Position numbers and translations under genes: made by a program. Of a stretch of 64,000 nt of DNA, positions 48,000-59,529 are shown piece after piece. Numbering within the stretch: the first letter of the stretch is position 1; each line of letters opens with the position of its first letter. The stretch comes from Heliopora coerulea (Eukaryota > Cnidaria > Anthozoa > Scleralcyonacea > Helioporidae): assembly GCA_030142905.1 (NCBI GenBank), contig JASJOG010000124.1, positions 62,001 to 126,000 of the forward strand. The letters run 5' to 3'. Under the pieces are notes generated by a model, which ran no database searches, was not told where the DNA came from, and saw only the letters and a list, made by a program, of their open reading frames with translations.

Positions 48000-49990
48000 A
48001 AATATATTAAGTCTATCATCCCTCACAATTTCTTGCACTTTTTGCTTTTCTCGTAACATTACGAAGGTGCGTTTTAGACACAGTGTCGCAATTCAAGTAA
48101 AGTCTTTTCTACTCTTTTCTGCTGTAGCCGAGAGAACATCATAAAAACACACATCAAACATTTTCCACTTAGCGACTTTAGTATGGTTATCAGCATTTTT
48201 TTTCTTGTCTTAAGCTGGTGATTTCATTTCCTACTAACCAAAATAACTGAAGTTAGTTATCTTTTAGTCGATTGTGCAAAATGTCTTGCAATGACCAAGG
48301 GCCCTTGGGCGAGGGCACTAACTTAATGAGGCGAGATTTCCACCCAAATACCGATAACAAACGCAAACAAATGTTGCCTGAAGTTGAAATGCGTCATTAT
48401 TACTGACCTTCGGACGGACCTCCGGGTCTCATCAGGTTTGTAGTTTACAGAGGGTGTGGGCGGCGGACATCTTCCAAGTTTTTTAAATATTTGAAAATTT
48501 GGGCAAAAATAAACAGTTAGAGCATCAAATTTTGGGCAAAATTTGGTTTGGCAAATCCTTTTTGTTACTGCTTTATATTTAATATACGTATTAGGTCTGA
48601 GAAGGTGGGTCTACACCGTACATGGTCTGATTGAGCCTCAAATTAAATTCGGGCAATTTTTCAAAGAATACAATATTCGGGGAAATTGAGCCGGACAGCC
48701 CCCCGACAAACAATGGGTCCCTAAGTTCCACTAGCGATCCCCAGCAACATGTTGCTTAAAAAGACTGAGTTAGCTCTTTAATTCCTAGGTTAAATGAGTT
48801 CTTCCTGGGATGTTTTTGACAAGAAACTTTCGCCCTGGGATGACAATAATTCCGGTTCTCACAGAAACACATCCTAAAAGTACACTTTGGCTTACTTAAG
48901 TCCACTTGTTCAGCATGAGTCCACGAAGTTGCTTTGTTGTAAAGAGTACGGCTTTAACAAAAGTAAACACAACAAATATAATAGAGCTTTTGCTTCCGCT
49001 AAGCAGTTTCTCCACGTGAACTAATTCAGTCTAAAAACGGCATCTCAGTAGAAAGGACTCGGTCAAGTTTTTGGTTTGTACTATATTATGCATATATGGT
49101 TTCACTCGTTTGATGGTTTGATTTAAATAAACAGATATAGAAAAACTCAAAGTATCATGGTTTTATCAAGAATATTGAGAAGGGAGCTTGAAATCAAATA
49201 CATAGGTAAAGTCGGTTGGTGCTTCCGATCGTTCCCAAGCAAAGGGTCTGATGATAATGCGATTCTCAAAGTAGACGAGTCACAGCTGTTTTGATGCAGA
49301 CGGTTTAATCTTTCCAGCACTAAACAAAGATTGTACGTGAAGATCATGGCGCCACCAACATGTAAGAGTACTTATGACTGACAAAACGATATACAGGATT
49401 TTCTTGCTCACTCAAACATTCATAACACTGGATCAAGAAGTTTTTATGAACCAAAATTTAATTTCGGTTACATTTTCCTCCAACTTAGACCGGTGAACTT
49501 CATTTCGAAAATTTCGACTTTGCATTGCCATCTTAGAATCCTATCAAATAAAAAATGTTCAAAACCCATTCACCAGATGTTGCCGTAAATTTGTTATGAT
49601 GAGTGCCAGGTTTTCTCCAGTTATAATTTTTTCTTATTAAAAGACATCCGCCAAGTAATTCATGTTAGTTTTGGGGCACTGAAATGGTATTTCATGCTAT
49701 CTAGTAGTGTTCTACCGTAACTTCACCTATTCAATAAGCCTTATCAATATGTCATGAATGTTGCCCTAAGGTGATGTGGGATCTTGATGATATCACGGAC
49801 GATACGTGGACGTACTCAAATTGAAACTAACGGAAAAGCGATTTTTTGTGGGGTCTCACACAGGCATTTAACTGGCAAACTTCTAGTGACTGGCAAGATG
49901 CTCATGCGTTTACATTATAAGCATATCATTGCTGCCCCATAAGCAGTACTGTACATGCCCTGAACACTTACCTTAGCTCACCATCTGAGT
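48000..49990. other. non-coding stretch, nothing recognised
   Basis: No supportable gene, repeat or RNA. It would be intronic if the exons at 47.9 and 50.8 kb belong together. Confidence 0.35.
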
Positions 49991-49993
49991 CCC

Positions 49994-50067
49994 TGTACCT
50001 ATAGCTCAGCGGTTAGAGCTTTTCGACGCTCGTCATAAGGATGGGGATTCGATTACCGTCTGGGACA
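49994..50067 (+). repeat. tRNA-derived SINE head
   Basis: An A-box (TAGCTCAGCGG at 50002-50012) and a B-box-like GGATTCGATTACC (50045-50057) are spaced as in a tRNA, with a D-arm GAGC/GCTC pair. The acceptor stem does not close properly, so this is not a working tRNA. It resembles the diverged copy at 51143-51204. Confidence 0.55.
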
Positions 50068-50738
50068 AAGAAATAGTTTTCTTGAGCATTTGGGCTTGAC
50101 GAACGTCCAGATATCGTCCTTATTAATGATGGCTGTCGATACGTGATTTTCGAACAACCTTTTTCGCTTGTTTGAAAACGACATCTGGTTCGAAACTTTT
50201 CATTCAATTAGACTTCATTCAACTGTCAACAAGGATATATTTTCGTATCAAGAGTTCATCAGCAAACCTCGTTTTCAAACCAAAAAATTTAATTCGGAAA
50301 TGACCCATTCAAATGTTCTTTTATGTGTACCTTTCGTCAAACTTTCTAGCCTCGTTAGGAACCAAATATATGTAGCTGCTTTGAATCATTGACTCACAAA
50401 CAAGGAAGGAAAAGCAGATTTGGAAGGGCATAAAAGAATATTTCAAATTGTCATCACTACGACTGAGGATCTTGGTTTAATGAGCCATTGTTCTCTCCAC
50501 AATTACATTTTACTGATTTTTCATTTTATGTATTTTTAAAATCATCGACTTTCGCCCACCTATTTCTTATTATCGTTATAGCTTTAGAGGTCTCATTTCT
50601 CGTTTTTAATAGCTTTCCACACAATTTTCCGGCTTCAGTGGCTCAAGTGAAGTATTCTCTTTTTGCCTTTTCCCTAATTCTTTAACCTTGCATTCATAGT
50701 AGTTCAAAATACAGTACATCAAAAATGACTTAACATAC

Positions 50739-50958
50739 CTCTTTCGCTTTTCCATGAAAACACGTTAGAGAGTCTTCAAATAGTGCAAAGTTATTAACAA
50801 TATTGGGCTCTTTCAAAATACTCTGCCCAACCGAAGCCGCCATTACTCTGGCAAACGATTTCCACTATTTTTCTCCCATATTCGCTACCATCAGTAAAAT
50901 GCAATATTCCTTTGATGATAGTCCACTCTAGTTCACAATCAAAGGCTGCAGCAAATAC
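50739..50958 (-). CDS. candidate first exon (MAASVGQ...)
   Basis: The exon lies between an acceptor (GCTTTTTATAG|G) and a donor (AAAGAG|GTATGT). An ATG at 50843 in excellent context (AGTAATGGCG) opens 35 codons to the donor in phase 0; the product begins MAASVGQSILKEPNIV and contains FEDSLTCFHGK. An in-frame TAG precedes the ATG. A second frame is open for 54 codons from the acceptor (VFAAAFDCELEWTIIKG) but then stops at TAA, so the region could instead be a terminal exon. No domain is recognised. It may be the start of the gene whose later exons lie at 47.9 and 32.0 kb, but an intervening exon changing phase 0 to 2 would be needed. Confidence 0.35.
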
Positions 50959-51142
50959 CTATAAAAAGCAAAACAAAATGTTATTTATTACATTCAACTA
51001 GTTCTACCAACAAGCATTGAAATCATTGATTGCAAGTTTTGGGCGGTGAATGTGAGTAATGAGATATCACAGTGTAAAGACGGTTGTAAATGTGCTTCAA
51101 CTGTATATTTTAGAAAAAAAAACCCAGATTTCTAAGCCTGTT

Positions 51143-51204
51143 GACTCCAGTATATAACCCATAGCCTTACGACAACAAGCGAGACGCTATAACCGTTGAG
51201 CTGT
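51143..51204 (-). repeat. diverged tRNA-derived SINE fragment
   Basis: On the minus strand, CAGCTCAACGGTTATAGCG followed by GTCGTAAGG and GGGTTATATAC aligns with the SINE head at 49994-50067. The B-box is eroded. Confidence 0.4.
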
Positions 51205-51209
51205 ATCGA

Positions 51210-53850
51210 AAACCTCGTTACTCTTCTGGGTCGCAGTTCGATCCATTTTGACGTTTGTCAGAGCTCGCGATCGTAATCTCTCAAATGGCCTTGGCTTTGG
51301 ACAGTTTCTGTAGATTTCCTTCGACTGTCTTTACTTCCTTACTTGTTCATGCAAAAAGCGACTAGCTACTACAATTCACCATGTACACAAATCATAAGTG
51401 ACCGACCAAAAACCATTACGCGCAACTCATCGATGTTCAAGGTCGTTCCCAGCCACATAAAGCCTGTTAGAACTGCCCAACCAAGAGACTGATGGGGACG
51501 CATTAGCAGATACTGAACCACACGAAGTTCCAACACCATAGAAGGAGACAAATTCTGCTACAGGCCTACGACGGTCACAACGTCAGACGAGACCACCTCA
51601 AAAGCTCGCAGATTATGTTTTAGCCGTTAAGGAACGCTAGAGACTCATGAAAGACTCATATTAGAGACTCAAGTTATTTTGTCGTTTATTAGGATGTAAC
51701 CCAAGTTTTATTATCAAGAAGGGGAAAGGTGTAGTGTTTTGATGCCTGCCAGCCTTTGCGATGACGCAATGACCTTTGTACTAGTTTTATTATTGCTTCG
51801 TAGATTTCAAGTAAAGTGTTGTGTTCGATAGAGTCTGACACTTTTCTTTGCTTGAGCTCAAACGCCACAGTAACTACCGGACACGAAAAACATTAGAATC
51901 TTGGCATACGGCTTTAATAGTAAATTCGGACAATAACTCCAAGCCGCTTCCCAGACAATACGCTGTTCTTGTTAACAAGCATTGTATTCACTAATTACTT
52001 CTTGCCACATAGTTTCACATTTCAACACACAATAGTAAATATTTGCATGCCATTAATTTAGTTCACTCTTGCCTGTCGACGACTACAGTTAGGTAGTCGA
52101 AAGGTTGCGTTTTAATAAAATTTAGTCAGAGAACGTGTCTCAAAATTAATCATATCTCAACCTGGCTGCTCAATCTCCATATTTTCTAATAAAATTCTAG
52201 CTCATAGAAACACTAATGGACCAAAACAAAGCTTTAGGTTACTTTACAGCTCTAGCGAAATTTTACTTTAAAATTTGATTATGACTGCTAACATAATTTA
52301 ATGACAATATCAGGAATTATCACTGAGCAAACTTTATGAAGCTTAAAGGACTTAGATAACGCGAAAATCCTTGAAATGCGTAAAGTTACATGTTACGACT
52401 GACCTCAGTTTAGCCCATCTTGACGTCATACAGTATTTGGTGTGGAATTTGGATTTAATTTGTTGGCATTTGCTATAATATCGAGCTAAGTTTATGGACG
52501 AACTTTATACAACCGGAAAGCACATTACGACAGAAGTCTTTCAGATAGCGCAGGGCTTCATGTAATGTTTGATCTCTATTTAACCTGACGTAGATGTCAT
52601 GCGCAGTTCAAGTTTCGACTTTGTCTGTAGCTACACTTGTCCCACGTGTGGGAACTGAAGATTAGCCATTTCAAAACTCCCTTTCAGTCCATCATATTGT
52701 ACTTATCGCAGGTATGGGAGATAAGTATTGGGACTTCCTGTCCTTTCCTTAGGAGGCTCAATGATATGTGTTGTGAGCTTGTTTTCTTTCTTTTGGTGGC
52801 TTCTTTTTTGTAGTCGGTATCATTAGTCGACTCATTTTTTAAATTTGCTTTTCAAGATCTCTTAGTGTGCGCGTGTCTCGTAATCCTGAGACATTTTAGT
52901 CTTCCGTCGTTGGGGGTGTCACCCTTGAGATGGCCGCTTGTCGACCAGGAGTTGTTTAAGTAAGCGGTCACGCCATTTTCTTGGAGAATTAGCCGCGCCT
53001 ATATTGGTTTGGTTAGTGCGTGTTACAGGCAGGAAGTCGGTGACTTCACTTCGTGGTTAGATAACCACAACACCAAAGCTCGAAATCCTCTTTTCTTTTG
53101 CTCCCACAGGCCTATTTTTTATTTCTTTTGGTTGACGTTGAGAGATTTGCATCATTACTTTAAGGCTTTATCATTTTCCTACATGCGCTGTTTGTTAATA
53201 CAAAAACCCCTTTTCGTATACATGATGTGGGTGTAAACAACAGCAAGTGATTACCTATTGATGTCTTTCCTACAAGAGAAATCAATTTATTGTTGTCGCT
53301 AGAGTACTTTTAACGCTTCCTAACCAGTGCTAGAAATACTTACACGCAACAAACCCTCACTCTTCCTTTAAATATATCTCTCGAGAATCCGAGTAAGATT
53401 GACCACTTTTTAAAATTGTCAAAGGCAAATAGTCCTTTATTGTAACTGGAAGAGGGAATGCAATAAAGAGAACACAACATTTCCAAACTGGAAATTATTC
53501 TATATATTTGAACTGCTACTCATCGTATTTACGTTTAAAATTTCGATTGTTTTCACTAAAAACATCTGGTAAGAATAACCTTTTAACGGTTTGATAAATA
53601 AAAGATCCATTCTGCCAATACTACTTCTAAACAATGGGTGTTTGTACCAAGACCCTGTATTAGTTGTGATCTTCAGGTATTTCAAGTCGTTTTCCAATCA
53701 AACTTCTCACTCATTTTGTTTAAAGAAAGACTTTTTTATTAGATGACCAGGCTTTTCTTTCTTAAAATTGCAGCATTCCTCAATGGTTACCGGTCTGATA
53801 ACAACATTACGGACAGCTCGTGATTGAAAAATTTTTTTGGATATTTTTTC
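51210..53850. other. non-coding stretch, nothing firm
   Basis: Near 51390-51480 plus-strand frames read TITRNSSMFK-like residues, and a purine tract followed by TGTAGTGTT lies at about 51719-51741. This is weakly suggestive of the end of a Gypsy element. Nothing else is recognised. Confidence 0.3.
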
Positions 53851-53855
53851 TCTAA

Positions 53856-54023
53856 AGAAACTGGCAAATTCTGCATTATCTCGAAGTTGGTTGCAAATGT
53901 CGATTAGAAGTGCTAAGAAGAATTACGCAAAGTATTCGTCTGGACGTACAAGACTTTAGTGACGAAGATGAAACAAATTACGAAACCGCCGAAATAAACA
54001 AAGAAAACGTGAACGGGTTCTGA
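53856..54023 (+). pseudogene. possible retrocopy 3' fragment with poly-A
   Basis: A 55-codon frame ends at TGA (54021) and encodes a protein-like tail: CRLEVLRRITQSIRLDVQ then DFSDEDETNYETAEINKEN. A run of 13 A lies 26 nt after the stop (54049-54061). An acidic C-terminus plus A-run suggests either the last exon of a host gene or a 5'-truncated retrocopy. I do not recognise the protein, and no acceptor is compelling. Confidence 0.3.
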
Positions 54024-54223
54024 ATTTTTATTGCTGACCAAAAGTCGTAAAAAAAAAAAAATACATAACATACAACAATATACAAACTAGTAAAGTTGGT
54101 TAGAGCCAGAGCAGTTCTACGACATGCCCGTTTGTTCCTTTTTCAGATGCGGAGAATAAAGGAAAACAAGATTGGGTTCAACCGTTGGTGGGTGGGAAAT
54201 AGATCTCGATGGTCTCGTCGCTA

Positions 54224-55461
54224 AGGTAGATAGATAGATAGATGGATAGATAACTTTATTTAAACAAGCTGACCTCGTCAACTGAAGCTGATTTCCACGA
54301 GGGGCGTGTGAGGTAGAAGTATGCAGCAAATATGAAAAGTTTTTAAAAACTATTTACAAAATGTAAGATATAGTATAAAAATATTGTATGAAGTATTAAG
54401 ATATAAGATGTAATATACGAGGTAATAATGTATTTACAGATGCATATATTTGCTTTAATTATCAATGTGAGCAGCGATTTTCGTTTGAAAGGAAGAAAGG
54501 GATTTTCTCTCTTTTATTTCCTTAGAACAGAATTCCAAAGGAATGATCCATCGTACATAAAACTTTTTTTTAAATTATTAGTACGCGGTTTCGGTAAACA
54601 AAGACTACTTGAAATGTTTCGAAGATTATAAGTAGTCATCTCACTTTTATAGGTGAATAAGTTGGTGAGTGATTGAGGGCCAATGTTATTTAATAATTTA
54701 TACATCATTTTTGCCTTGGCTATCTTCCTTTCTGCTTTAAGTGTCTTCCAGCCCAATGCTTACAATGCTACTGAATGATCTGTGTCATTGCTCATATTCA
54801 TGATAATTCGAGCGGATCTATTTTGGAGTTTTTGAAGTCGCTTTGATTGTGTTTCACTGAACACATCCCATACTTCACAGCAGTAATCGAAGTATGGGCG
54901 AACAATAGCATTATAAATGGAAAGACGTGTTTGCCTATCAACAAAATCCTTTAATCGTCTAAGTGCAGAAATTCCTGATGTTATTTTCTTGCAAATAGTT
55001 TCAGTGTTACTCTTCCACGACAAATACTGGTGGACTGTCACTGCAAGAGTTTTGCACTCGTCCACTTGTTTAATTTGTTTGTTTTCAATTTCCACATTTG
55101 GTTGCAAGTTTGAAATACTTTTAATCATTTGTTTTGAGCCAATTAATATAAATTCAGTTTTGGCGACATTGAGACTAAGTTTATTGGCAATGAGCCATTT
55201 TCTAAGGTTTTCTAAATCAGAATTCACTGCAGCTTCAAGACCAGTTATCTAGTCCCCAGAGGCTGTTAGGTTTGTGTCATCAGCAAATAACCTAGGTTTT
55301 GTTTTAGATAGACATTGGGGCAAATCATTTATGTACAATAAAAAGAATAGTGGCCCTAATATAGAGCCTTGTGGCACACCACATCTAATCATTTTTTCTG
55401 ATGACAAAAACCCATTTATTTGGCATTTCTGACATTTCTGACATAATATATATTCTGGCAT
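54224..55461 (-). pseudogene. CR1/L2-like LINE, 5'-truncated
   Basis: The minus strand encodes the RT palm and thumb of an APE-clade LINE. Landmarks are GVPQGSILGPLFFLLYINDL and the intact catalytic box LFADDTNL (about 55310-55280), then LRKWLIANKLSLNVAKTEF, YNAIVRPYFDYCCEVWD and RLQKLQNRSARII, with a tail YNLRNISSSLCLPKPRTN. Small disruptions fall near 55230-55250 and 54757. The 3' end is AATAAAG followed by a (TATC)n tail at about 54224-54253, typical of CR1/L2-group elements. The endonuclease and most of the RT fingers are missing, so the copy is dead on arrival. Confidence 0.85.
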
Positions 55462-55899
55462 TTATTTGGCTCGACTCAGCGGAGTCTGTGACGGCAGTGT
55501 GAGCATCGTCATCCAGAGTGTTTGCTGGTCGGGCCAATAAGAATAGGGATGTAATTTGCTTGTTTAAAATTAGTTGGGTGTGAATCTGTTCTCTTGTCTC
55601 CCAGAGGGTCGATATTCGGGACGGCTGGTAGGTCATCATCCTCTTGAAATGTGTTATTCGAGGCAATTTAGTCGCCTGCAGGGACAGCTTTAGCGAAGCG
55701 ATCATCCTTTACTTCAGCAACTCAGCCTAAAACTGCCGGAAAGACGGATGGCTTGGCCGTAGTAGAACTGTTAACAGTCCTCGGTTTTGAAACGGGTGTT
55801 TTTTCTCATTAAACAGTGTTTTGATCCATGTCCCCATTACCCCAAAATTGCAACACGGACGACTCTGACCCCTCAGGTGGATCCGGCCGACACGACCCG

Positions 55900-56283
55900 T
55901 CACGCGTATGCGTTTTGATGCAGCACCATTTGGATCTTGATGGTGGCGGTAAAAGCTTCCCGATTCTTTACAAATTGGATTGCTGTTACTACGCCGTAAG
56001 CGAAGAAAAAGCTCTCGATATTGGCCACCAGTAAACCATCAGCCAACACCAATCGGCAGAGGTTCGAGAAACACATACGATGACCACGGAGCAATAAGCT
56101 AGAATGTTTGAGATTCTCGGCAACATCAATGGAAGTGCACCAAACCCGTAGACAGTTGGCTCGTACAAACTGTTTGAGGTCCTCGATGGAAGTCAGCTGC
56201 TTGGCAAAGTGTCTCCAGAACTCTTTGGCCTTGACAGCTGGCTTGTCCTTCAGTGTGAGCTCTGGGAATAAACACGACTGCAC
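55900..56283 (-). CDS. unassigned 127-residue ORF
   Basis: The frame from ATG (56283) encodes a globular-looking sequence with FWRHFAKQLTSIEDLKQF, NCLRVWCTSIDVAEN, LRGHRMCFSNLCRLVLADG and YGVVTAIQFVKNREAF. Its composition is more protein-like than chance, and the opposite strand is less so. I recognise no family. It lies between two LINE remnants and could be ORF1 or UTR-captured sequence of an unidentified element, or a host exon. The flanks 55465-55900 and 56285-56430 show nothing else. Confidence 0.3.
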   Translation of the reverse strand: MQSCLFPELTLKDKPAVKAKEFWRHFAKQLTSIEDLKQFVRANCLRVWCTSIDVAENLKHSSLLLRGHRMCFSNLCRLVLADGLLVANIESFFFAYGVVTAIQFVKNREAFTATIKIQMVLHQNAYA

Positions 56284-56434
56284 AGCAGTACCAATACGGC
56301 AAAAGGGCCGTGGCTAAAAGGTTCTAAGGACCTAATACCTCTAGGGGTATTATTAGTTGTCCTCAAACTCAGACTGATCTTATGTCGTCAAAATGAACAT
56401 GCAGGATCGAGTCATAAATGACCAAGGGGCCTGC

Positions 56435-58870
56435 ATTTCACACTCCTTATTGCATTTGTAGTGCCCTTCTCAAAATTCTGCCTGTTCCCAAGAGTACACT
56501 CTTTTGCTGCAACTCATTTCGAGTTTCCACACCATTCTTTGAAATCCACTTTTACATTTACTTTGTTACCACACCAAGGGCTCCAACAACAATTGGAATA
56601 ACCTCCACTTTGTTAATTTCCCAGACTCGCATTACTTCAAATTTCAGTGGCTGATATTTATCTTCCTTCTCGTCTTCCTTATAAGCAACCCTGTCATCTG
56701 CCTGGTACTGCTATGTGAATCAAGAGGCAGTGTTTTCTTTCTGTCTACCAACAGCAGATATTGTGTTCTTGCTATGATACTCTCATCACATTGGATACTG
56801 AAGTCCTAAAGGAGTTTCACCTTTGCATTTTCCAGCACCGCCTTAAGCTAATGCTCGTACCATTCCTCAGATCTCTCCAGCCCAAACTTCCCACACAATT
56901 TCCAATGTACAATGCATGTAACATTCTCGTTCCTCCGCTTGTACTCCTATATACATCCACTATCTGGGTCAAAGTTTCCTCTGTTGCACCACACGATCTG
57001 CACAATGGAAAATTTGCTGTGTGGTCAATATTGAATTTCACATACTTAGTACATAATGCCTGTTCTTGGGCTGCCCAGATCAAGGCCTCTGTTCTAATTT
57101 TCAAATCCGATTTCTTCATCCAGGCCCATGTGTCTTCTTTGCCAATCCTATCTCTATGTTGCTGTTTTTCCACATGCCGAACAAATTGGCCATACATTCT
57201 TTTCTCTCTCCATACTCATCTTGTCCTTGATGTTCTGTTTGAATTCTTTTTTACTCTTGCAGTTTTCTGTCTCTATTATACCTACTTGTCTCACCCCATT
57301 CAAAAATTGTTCTTCACTGATTTTTAAATACCATCCTAGTCCATTTTCCTCACTTCTTATGCAATCCTCGTATCCAACGAGTCCCCTCCCTCCTTTTGTT
57401 TCTTGGTATACACAGTCTATCTACATCGCTCATTAGATTAAATGTTCCAGACATCGTCATTTTCTTTCTGGTATTCCTGTCCAATTCTTTGCCCTCATCC
57501 TTTGCCATCATCAGTATACCCGCTCCATATCGTAAAACTACAACATCCAATGTGTTTATTGCAGTGATTTTGTTCCTGCCATTCATTATCGAGTTCAACA
57601 CCAGCCCCAGTCTCCTATAGTTCTTCTATAGTTGTAAATTCTTCTTTCATTTCAACTTCCTTAATTTTGCCCATGTCAAATCCCAGGGTATTTGTAACCG
57701 TTCTCTCTCCTTCATCGCCTGTCCATCAGGGAGCTATATCCCGTCAGTTACAATCGCCTTGCCTCTTTGAATCACCAATACACCACACGTCCCAATGCCA
57801 AACTCCATACGTATATCACTACTAAAGGGATACATTGTACTCGCCAATAAATCAATTTGATTCTAGTTATTAAGGTAGATGAACGATCTTCAAGCTCGAT
57901 ACTCAGAAATCATTTTCGATCCCCGTCTAGGGCTAGAAATCATTTTCTGAGTATCGAGCTTGAAGATCGTTCATCTACGTTAATATATCCAAGCTCTCAC
58001 GTTTCTCAAACATCAAACTGATTCTAGTTATTGCCAAACGGCTTGAGACCATCCATGAAAAGCAAATGGTTCATTGTTTAGCTGTCTCTGACGCCACTCG
58101 TATCCATGCCAGTTTCTCTCAGCAGTAGTGAAAGCGGTATCGTGTATAAGACAGAAGAGATGAAAGACTATCCCCTTAAAGTTTTTTTATATTCATCTCT
58201 CCAGCAGGACTTAGTTGTGTTTTCCATATTGCCATACTTCTTTATGAATTCGGTTACATTCTAAGCAATTCCAAACATTCTCGTGCAGCTTTCCCTTTTG
58301 CCGGGTCCTTCAAACATAGAACAGTCCTCTCGTAAGGCATCAAGCTTGGTATTGGTTTCACACAATTTAATATCATTGAGTTCAACTAATATTTTATCGT
58401 GAAGAGATGTAAACTTTTTTAACAAAAATCCTTGAACACCATCAGACCCAGCCGCCTTCCAATTTTGTACTTTACGACACTGGATGTTAACCATTTGCTC
58501 TGTAATCACTAATGGGTTTTACAATGTGTGTTTCTTTTTGTTTTTGATATCAATTAACCATTCTGCATAAGCCTTGTGCTCCTTCCCCAAACCCCAAATG
58601 TCTCCCCAAAACTTCTTGCTTTCTTCCGCATTTGGAATTAAACCCTCTTGCCAAAAATCACCATTAAATACTTTATAATTTTCTCTAGTATGTCCTGAAC
58701 GTCCGATTTTGTCTGGATTCAGCAATTCTCTGGTCATACTTTCTGATTTTCGATGTCAGTCTTTGTTTTAGCTCTTCTAAAACAACATAGAATTCCTTCT
58801 TCGCAATTTTGTATCTTCGGTCTACTATACAGACTTGTTTACTAAAGCCAGAGCTTATATAGAAGTACAT
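56435..58870 (-). pseudogene. R2/NeSL-like LINE with restriction-like endonuclease, decayed
   Basis: Ordered minus-strand fragments identify the family. They include GDFWQEGLIPNAEESKKFW, VQNWKAAGSDGVQGFLLKKF (about 58440), a jump to IPLSLLLRETG and LLFMDGLKPFG (YMDD-type box, second Asp lost, about 58060), and ALGRVVYW-type residues. NGRNKITAINTLDVVVLRYG and SDVDRLCIPRNK (about 57570-57410) follow, then IWAAQEQALCTKYVKF and a CRSCG...ET zinc knuckle (about 57080-57000). Last come EKEDKY and VIPIVVGALGVV (about 56680-56570), resembling the C-terminal restriction-like nuclease. Part of the RT fingers is deleted and a foldback element is inserted at 57871. Many stops and frameshifts occur. Confidence 0.78.
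57857..58032. mobile_element. foldback element 3 with 14-bp target duplication
   Basis: TGATTCTAGTTATT occurs at 57857-57870 and 58019-58032, flanking a 148-bp insert inside the R2-like LINE. The insert is mainly an inverted repeat (about 57873-57983) with arms of about 48 bp sharing GAACGATCTTCAAGCTCG and a short loop near 57930. It has no coding capacity. About 35 bp of non-palindromic sequence lies at the right end only, the same asymmetry as in the element at 22.6 kb. Confidence 0.82.
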
Positions 58871-59430
58871 ATCATCGTTTAAAGTGAACTTTTTCAGGAA
58901 AGTTGGATAGATTTAGCTGGAGTTCATAATTCGTTCAACGATATAAGAATGAAATGGTTAATTTCTTTCTAGTTTGTGGATCTTTTATCATCTACTTATC
59001 TAAGACACCAAAAATCTAGTCAACCTTCTACACACAGTAAACGTGCTCCAATGATCAATATCAAAAGGATAAAATCTTGAGTAGAAAGCAAACTAAGGGC
59101 CATGGAGCCTTACGTCTTACTAAGAGAGAACGTTTTCCTTGTTTTCTTGTGGCTTTACTTTGTTTGGGCCATGGTATTCTTGTCAGAGGGATACGTTGCT
59201 TCTTTGGAACGTTCAAGAAGGGTCTCCAAGCATCGGATGTAACGTATAGCAGCGCGTAATGTCTCTACTTTCGACATTCGTTTCCGGGTAGATTCGTTGG
59301 GAAGATGTTCCCGTAGCCTGGCATAACCTTTATTGACCTGTTATACGCGAATTCGTTCACGTTCGTTGCGTTTTCGGATAAACGTTGGCTCTGTTGCAGT
59401 CGTAAAGAGGATGAGGAATAGGCAGCATTG
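58850..59430 (-). repeat. duplicated bHLH locus, copy A
   Basis: This aligns collinearly with 60785-61370 and includes the bHLH coding exon plus about 300 bp of 3' flank. The left boundary falls at GAGCTTATATAGAAGTACAT in both copies. Confidence 0.85.
59155..59428 (-). pseudogene. achaete-scute-type bHLH pseudogene
   Basis: This is the counterpart of the intact gene at 61091-61366. The ATG (59428) and the following PIPHPLYDCN are kept. A 2-nt deletion at about 59393 then shifts the frame before the basic region, and the restored frame meets a TAA where the intact copy has Arg-Gln-Val. Downstream the helix-loop-helix is still recognisable ([30 protein letters not shown]). It cannot make a DNA-binding protein. 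Confidence 0.85.
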
Positions 59431-59529
59431 CCTGACCAAACACTGAGCTTTAGTGATGTTAATGGAATATTTACTACCAGAAATCAATTTAACATTCTAT
59501 TTATTTCTAAACATCAAACAATGGAATCA

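Noticed and set aside
49994..50067. Functional tRNA gene
   Set aside because: A- and B-boxes are present but the acceptor stem does not close.
51390..51850. Gypsy C-terminus and LTR
   Set aside because: A TRNSS-like residue run, a purine tract and TGTAGTG are suggestive, but no second LTR, target duplication or pol sequence supports it.
56761..57327. 188-residue plus-strand membrane-like ORF
   Set aside because: It is the antisense shadow of the R2-like LINE, whose minus-strand motifs are clear.
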